64,000 nt of DNA from Microbacterium lacus. GTDB lineage: Bacteria > Actinomycetota > Actinomycetes > Actinomycetales > Microbacteriaceae. The stretch's first letter is position 1, and each line of letters opens with the position of its first letter. A program made the position numbers and the translations under genes. The notes under the pieces were generated by a model. It saw nothing but the letters and a program-made list of their open reading frames with translations. It had not been told where the DNA came from and made no database searches. Positions 61,236-64,000 of the stretch are shown one piece after another. Location of the stretch: the NCBI RefSeq assembly GCF_002812805.1, contig NZ_NMUM01000022.1:247373-311372 (forward strand), written 5' to 3'.

Positions 61236-61430
61236 ATGCCGAAGCAGAAGACCCACTCGGGTGCCAAGAAGCGCTTCAAGATCACCGGTAGCGGAAAGCT
61301 CAAGAAGCAGCAGGCCGGTATGCGCCACAACCTCGAGGGCAAGTCGAGCCGTCGCACGCGTCGCCTGAACCAGGACCAGGTCCTGTCCAAGGCCGACACC
61401 AAGGTCGCCAAGAAGCTTCTCGGTCGCTGA
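61236..61430 (+). CDS. rpmI: 50S ribosomal protein L35
   Basis: A 64-residue basic protein ([20 protein letters not shown]...) with the L35 signature. ATG 61236 has AAAGGAAA upstream. It is the second gene of the infC-rpmI-rplT operon. Confidence 0.98.
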   Translation: MPKQKTHSGAKKRFKITGSGKLKKQQAGMRHNLEGKSSRRTRRLNQDQVLSKADTKVAKKLLGR

Positions 61431-61461
61431 GCGCGCCGAATCAGGATAGGAAACAAGACAA

Positions 61462-61848
61462 ATGGCTAGAGTCAAGCGGGCAGTAAACGCCCACAAGAAG
61501 CGTCGCGTCATCCTCGAGCGCGCCTCCGGTTACCGCGGACAGCGTTCGCGCCTGTACCGCAAGGCCAAGGAGCAGGTCACCCACTCCCTGGTCTACGCGT
61601 ACCGTGACCGTCGCAAGCGCAAGGGCGACTTCCGTCGCCTCTGGATCCAGCGCATCAACGCCGCGTCCCGCCAGAACGGCCTGACGTACAACCGCTTCAT
61701 CCAGGGCCTCGGCCTCGCGGGTGTGCAGGTCGACCGTCGCATGCTCGCCGAGCTCGCGGTCAACGAGCCCGCCACGTTCGCGTCGCTCGTCGCCACGGCC
61801 AAGGCCGCGCTGCCGGCCGACACGTCGGCGCCCAAGGCATCCGCGTAA
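61462..61848 (+). CDS. rplT: 50S ribosomal protein L20
   Basis: A 128-residue rRNA-binding assembly protein ([40 protein letters not shown]). ATG 61462 has a weak ATAGGAAAC ribosome site upstream. In several bacteria L20 represses this operon through the leader. It is followed by a strong terminator. Confidence 0.98.
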   Translation: MARVKRAVNAHKKRRVILERASGYRGQRSRLYRKAKEQVTHSLVYAYRDRRKRKGDFRRLWIQRINAASRQNGLTYNRFIQGLGLAGVQVDRRMLAELAVNEPATFASLVATAKAALPADTSAPKASA

Positions 61849-61862
61849 GCACCTGTTTGTTC

Positions 61863-61896
61863 GAAGGCCCCGCTCTCTCTCGAGGGCGGGGCCTTC
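61863..61896 (+). terminator. rplT: Intrinsic terminator after rplT
   Basis: A perfect 11-bp stem (GAAGGCCCCGC / GCGGGGCCTTC) with a 12-nt loop lies 14 bases after the rplT stop; the run of T after it is short. Confidence 0.85.
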
Positions 61897-61938
61897 GGCG
61901 TTCACGGGCGCTACACCGCGGCGCCCTAGACTGTGCAC

Positions 61939-62622
61939 GTGCTCGAGAACCCGCGCTCGCCGCGCGTGCGCGCCGTCGCAAAACTGACCAAACGAAGCGC
62001 CCGTCACGAGACGGGGCTGTTTCTGCTCGAGGGTCCGCAGGCCGTTCGCGAGGCTCTGACCTATCGGCCCGAGGCAATCGTCGAGTTTTTCGCGACCCCG
62101 ACGGCTATCGAGCGGCACGGGGAACTACGTGAGCTCGCTGCCACCGCCGGTGTCGAGGTCGAGTACACGACCGAGGCCGTCCTCGACGCGATGGCCGACA
62201 CCGTCACGCCGCAGGGGGTCGTCGCCGTCGCCCGGCAGTTCCCGGTTTCGATCCGCGAGATTTTCGGGGCATCCCCGCGCCTCATCGCCGTGTGCGAGGA
62301 GGTTCGCGACCCCGGCAATCTCGGCACGATCATTCGGGCAGCGGATGCCGCGGGCGCTGATGCCGTCGTGTTGACCGGCCGCACGGTCGATCCCTACAAC
62401 CCCAAGGTTGTGCGCGCGACCACCGGTTCCCTGTTTCACCTCCCCATCGCGCTGACGACCGACCTCGCGGAGGCGCTCGAGCTGGCGCGCGGCGCGGGTC
62501 TGCGGGTCATCGCCGCCGATGTGAAGGGCGACGATCTGCTCGAGGCACGCGACCAGGGGATTCTTGCCGAGCCGACCGCATGGCTCGGTGGCGTCCGGCA
62601 AGGTGGTGTACGGATCGGGTGA
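61939..62622 (+). pseudogene. TrmH-family rRNA 2'-O-methyltransferase, truncated by IS256 insertion
   Basis: This is a SPOUT methyltransferase of the TrmH/RlmB/TsnR group, usually between rplT and pheS. It is normal through residue 216: the substrate-binding domain (FLLEGPQAVREAL) and SPOUT motif 1 (VCEEVRDPGNLGTIIRAADA) are intact. At ILAEPTAWL, where the family continues with F/L-G-N-E-A-x-G-L and the SAM-binding knot (motifs 2 and 3), the frame enters the inserted element at about 62587 and ends 11 residues later (GGVRQGGVRIG). The trefoil knot is therefore missing, and the protein should be inactive. GTG 61939 is 6 nt after TAGACT. Confidence 0.85.
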
Positions 62623-64000
62623 CCGTGTCGCTGCGGACGTAGCGACGGTCACCGCGTGATCCTTCGAGAGAACTCTTCACATCCATCTCGAAAGGACCCC
62701 GACGATGACCGTCTCACCCCACGATATCGACCCTGCCCGCTTCCTCGAAGACCACCTCGCGCAGGCGTCTCCCGATCTGCTGCGGGAGATGCTCGGCACG
62801 TTCATCAACCAGCTGCTATCCGCGGACGCGGACCAGATCTGCGGCGCCGCTTACGGCACGATCAGCGACGACAGGGTGAACCGTCGCAACGGTTACCGCC
62901 ACCGCGACTTCGACACCCGCGCCGGGACCATCGACGTGAAGATCCCCAAGCTCCGGCAGGGCACCTACTTCCCGGAGTGGCTGCTGGAACGCCGCCGCCG
63001 CGCGGAGGCCGCACTGACCACCGTGGTCGCGACCAGCTACCTCCTCGGCGTGTCCACCCGTCGGATGGATGACCTGGTGAAGACCCTCGGGATCACCGGG
63101 CTGTCGAAGTCGCAGGTGTCGGAGATGGCGCGCGACCTTGACGAGCAGGTGACCGCGTTCCGCACCCGGCCGTTGGACGCCGGCCCGTACTCGTTCGTCG
63201 CCGCCGACGCGCTCACCATGAAGGTCCGCGAGGGCGGCCGGGTCGTGAAGGTCGCGGTGCTGGTCGCGACCGGCGTGAACGCCGACGGCTACCGCGAGAT
63301 CCTCGGTCTGCAAGTCAACTCGACCGAAGACGGCGCCGGCTGGCTGACGTTCTGGCGCGACCTCGTCGCGAGAGGCCTGACCGGCGTGAAGCTCGTCACG
63401 TCCGACGCACACGCAGGTCTGGTCGCAGCGATCGGCGCGACCGTCGGCGGGTCCTGGCAGAGGTGCAGAACCCACTACGCGGCGAACCTGATGAGCGTGA
63501 CCCCAAAGTCCTCGTGGCCATGGGTGAAGACCCTGCTGGGCACGGTTTTCGACCAGCCCGACGCGGAGTCCGTGCACGCCCAGTTCGACCGCGTCCTGGA
63601 CGCGCTCGAGCACAAGCTCCCCAGGTCGTTCGAGCACCTCGAGGCCGCACGTGAGGAGATCCTCGCGTTCACCGCGTTCCCGAAGAGCATCTGGCGGCAG
63701 ATCTGGTCCAACAATCCGAACGAACGCCTCAACCGGGAGATCCGCCGCCGCACCGACGTCGTGGGCATCTTCCCGAACCGCGACGCGATCATCCGGCTCG
63801 TCGGCGCCGTCCTCGCCGAGCAACACGACGAGTGGGCCGAGCAACGCCGCTACCTCGGCCTCGACGCCCTCGCCGCCGCACGCCGCGTCGGCGAACCCAC
63901 CACAGAGGAGGTGATCGAACCCGACCTTCGGGCCCTCACAGCCTGACCTCGACACGAGGGATCACACGATCACCGATACACCACGTCCCAGGACTTGACC
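62587..64000 (+). mobile_element. IS256-family insertion sequence, right end at window edge
   Basis: The left end begins GGTGGCGTCCGGCAAGGTGG at 62587, exactly where the methyltransferase homology stops. The reverse complement of the window's last bases begins GGTCAAGTCCTGGGACGTGG and matches the left end at 17 of 24 positions, including the shared GTGGTGTA. If the right end is at 64000 the element is 1414 bp, a normal IS256-family length; it may extend slightly further. The 8-bp target duplication cannot be checked because the right flank is outside the window. Confidence 0.83.
62705..63946 (+). CDS. IS256-family transposase, intact
   Basis: A 413-residue DDE transposase. The catalytic acidic residues are Asp168 (VAADALTMK), Asp234 (VTSDAHAGL) and Glu340 in the SNNPNERLNREIRRR block. 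The IS256-type C-x2-H motif is present between the second Asp and the Glu (RCRTHYAANL, Cys254 and His257). No frameshift or internal stop is seen, so it could be active. ATG 62705 has GAAAGGAC upstream within the element. Confidence 0.95.
   Translation: MTVSPHDIDPARFLEDHLAQASPDLLREMLGTFINQLLSADADQICGAAYGTISDDRVNRRNGYRHRDFDTRAGTIDVKIPKLRQGTYFPEWLLERRRRAEAALTTVVATSYLLGVSTRRMDDLVKTLGITGLSKSQVSEMARDLDEQVTAFRTRPLDAGPYSFVAADALTMKVREGGRVVKVAVLVATGVNADGYREILGLQVNSTEDGAGWLTFWRDLVARGLTGVKLVTSDAHAGLVAAIGATVGGSWQRCRTHYAANLMSVTPKSSWPWVKTLLGTVFDQPDAESVHAQFDRVLDALEHKLPRSFEHLEAAREEILAFTAFPKSIWRQIWSNNPNERLNREIRRRTDVVGIFPNRDAIIRLVGAVLAEQHDEWAEQRRYLGLDALAAARRVGEPTTEEVIEPDLRALTA

Overview
The window is high-GC actinobacterial chromosome, most like Microbacteriaceae (a Microbacterium relative). 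The evidence is: frequent GTG starts; DUF3117, DUF3107, UPF0182 and Mrp proteins of actinobacterial type; an AdnAB-nudC-uvrD2 block in the same order as Mycobacterium tuberculosis; a C50-carotenoid operon; and many genes whose start lies 5-7 nt after a TANNNT -10 box, as in leaderless transcripts. All assignments were read from the sequence; no database search was run.

Layout. 1-5 kb: divergent dapD (cut by the left edge) and dapE for lysine/diaminopimelate synthesis, a PIG-V-like mannosyltransferase, DUF3117, an O-methyltransferase and TatB. 4.7-15.2 kb: an esterase, an Mrp/DUF1003/soluble MgtE-like operon, a stress-type membrane protein, a small alpha/beta hydrolase, an Xaa-Pro aminopeptidase, an EEP nuclease/phosphatase, a PHP phosphoesterase and a SHOCT protein. 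15.3-35.9 kb: a DEAD-box helicase, a ferritin-like protein, DUF3107, then DNA repair and its usual neighbours: adnA, adnB, a degenerate APH-type kinase, nudC, uvrD2, an orphan TOMM E1-like protein, a DUF2342 zincin, a Lon/PDZ protease and UPF0182. 36-42.4 kb: the operon idi-crtE-crtB-crtI-crtYe-crtYf-crtEb, mostly joined by 4-nt start/stop overlaps, facing a MarR regulator (CrtR type) with a clear palindromic operator between them. 42.4-55.8 kb: recA-recX under an SOS box, miaB-miaA-dapF, an RsmC-like methyltransferase, hflX, an S9 peptidase, a membrane protein, and lexA divergent from a LysM protein that has its own SOS-type promoter. 55.8-59.8 kb: hisC-hisB-hisH-hisA plus an SseB-like gene. 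59.8-64 kb: DUF1844, infC-rpmI-rplT, and a TrmH-type rRNA methyltransferase broken by an IS256-family element that runs to the window edge.

What stands out. Four intergenic or gene-edge elements, each 67-68 nt, share one design: a short motif occurs four times (direct, direct, inverted, inverted), making a hairpin nested in a hairpin. Two (4617-4684 and 10258-10325) have identical geometry. The other two (44526-44592 and 45011-45077) are near copies of each other and bracket one 125-codon gene of unknown function. Other oddities are short duplications at the stop codons of three genes, long tail-to-tail gene overlaps (154 and 197 bp), an apparent ATC start codon for infC, and an IS256 insertion that removes the end of the rRNA methyltransferase.

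No tRNA, rRNA, CRISPR array or phage module was seen. The only stretch above 300 bases without a gene is the lexA/LysM divergent promoter region (55119-55455).
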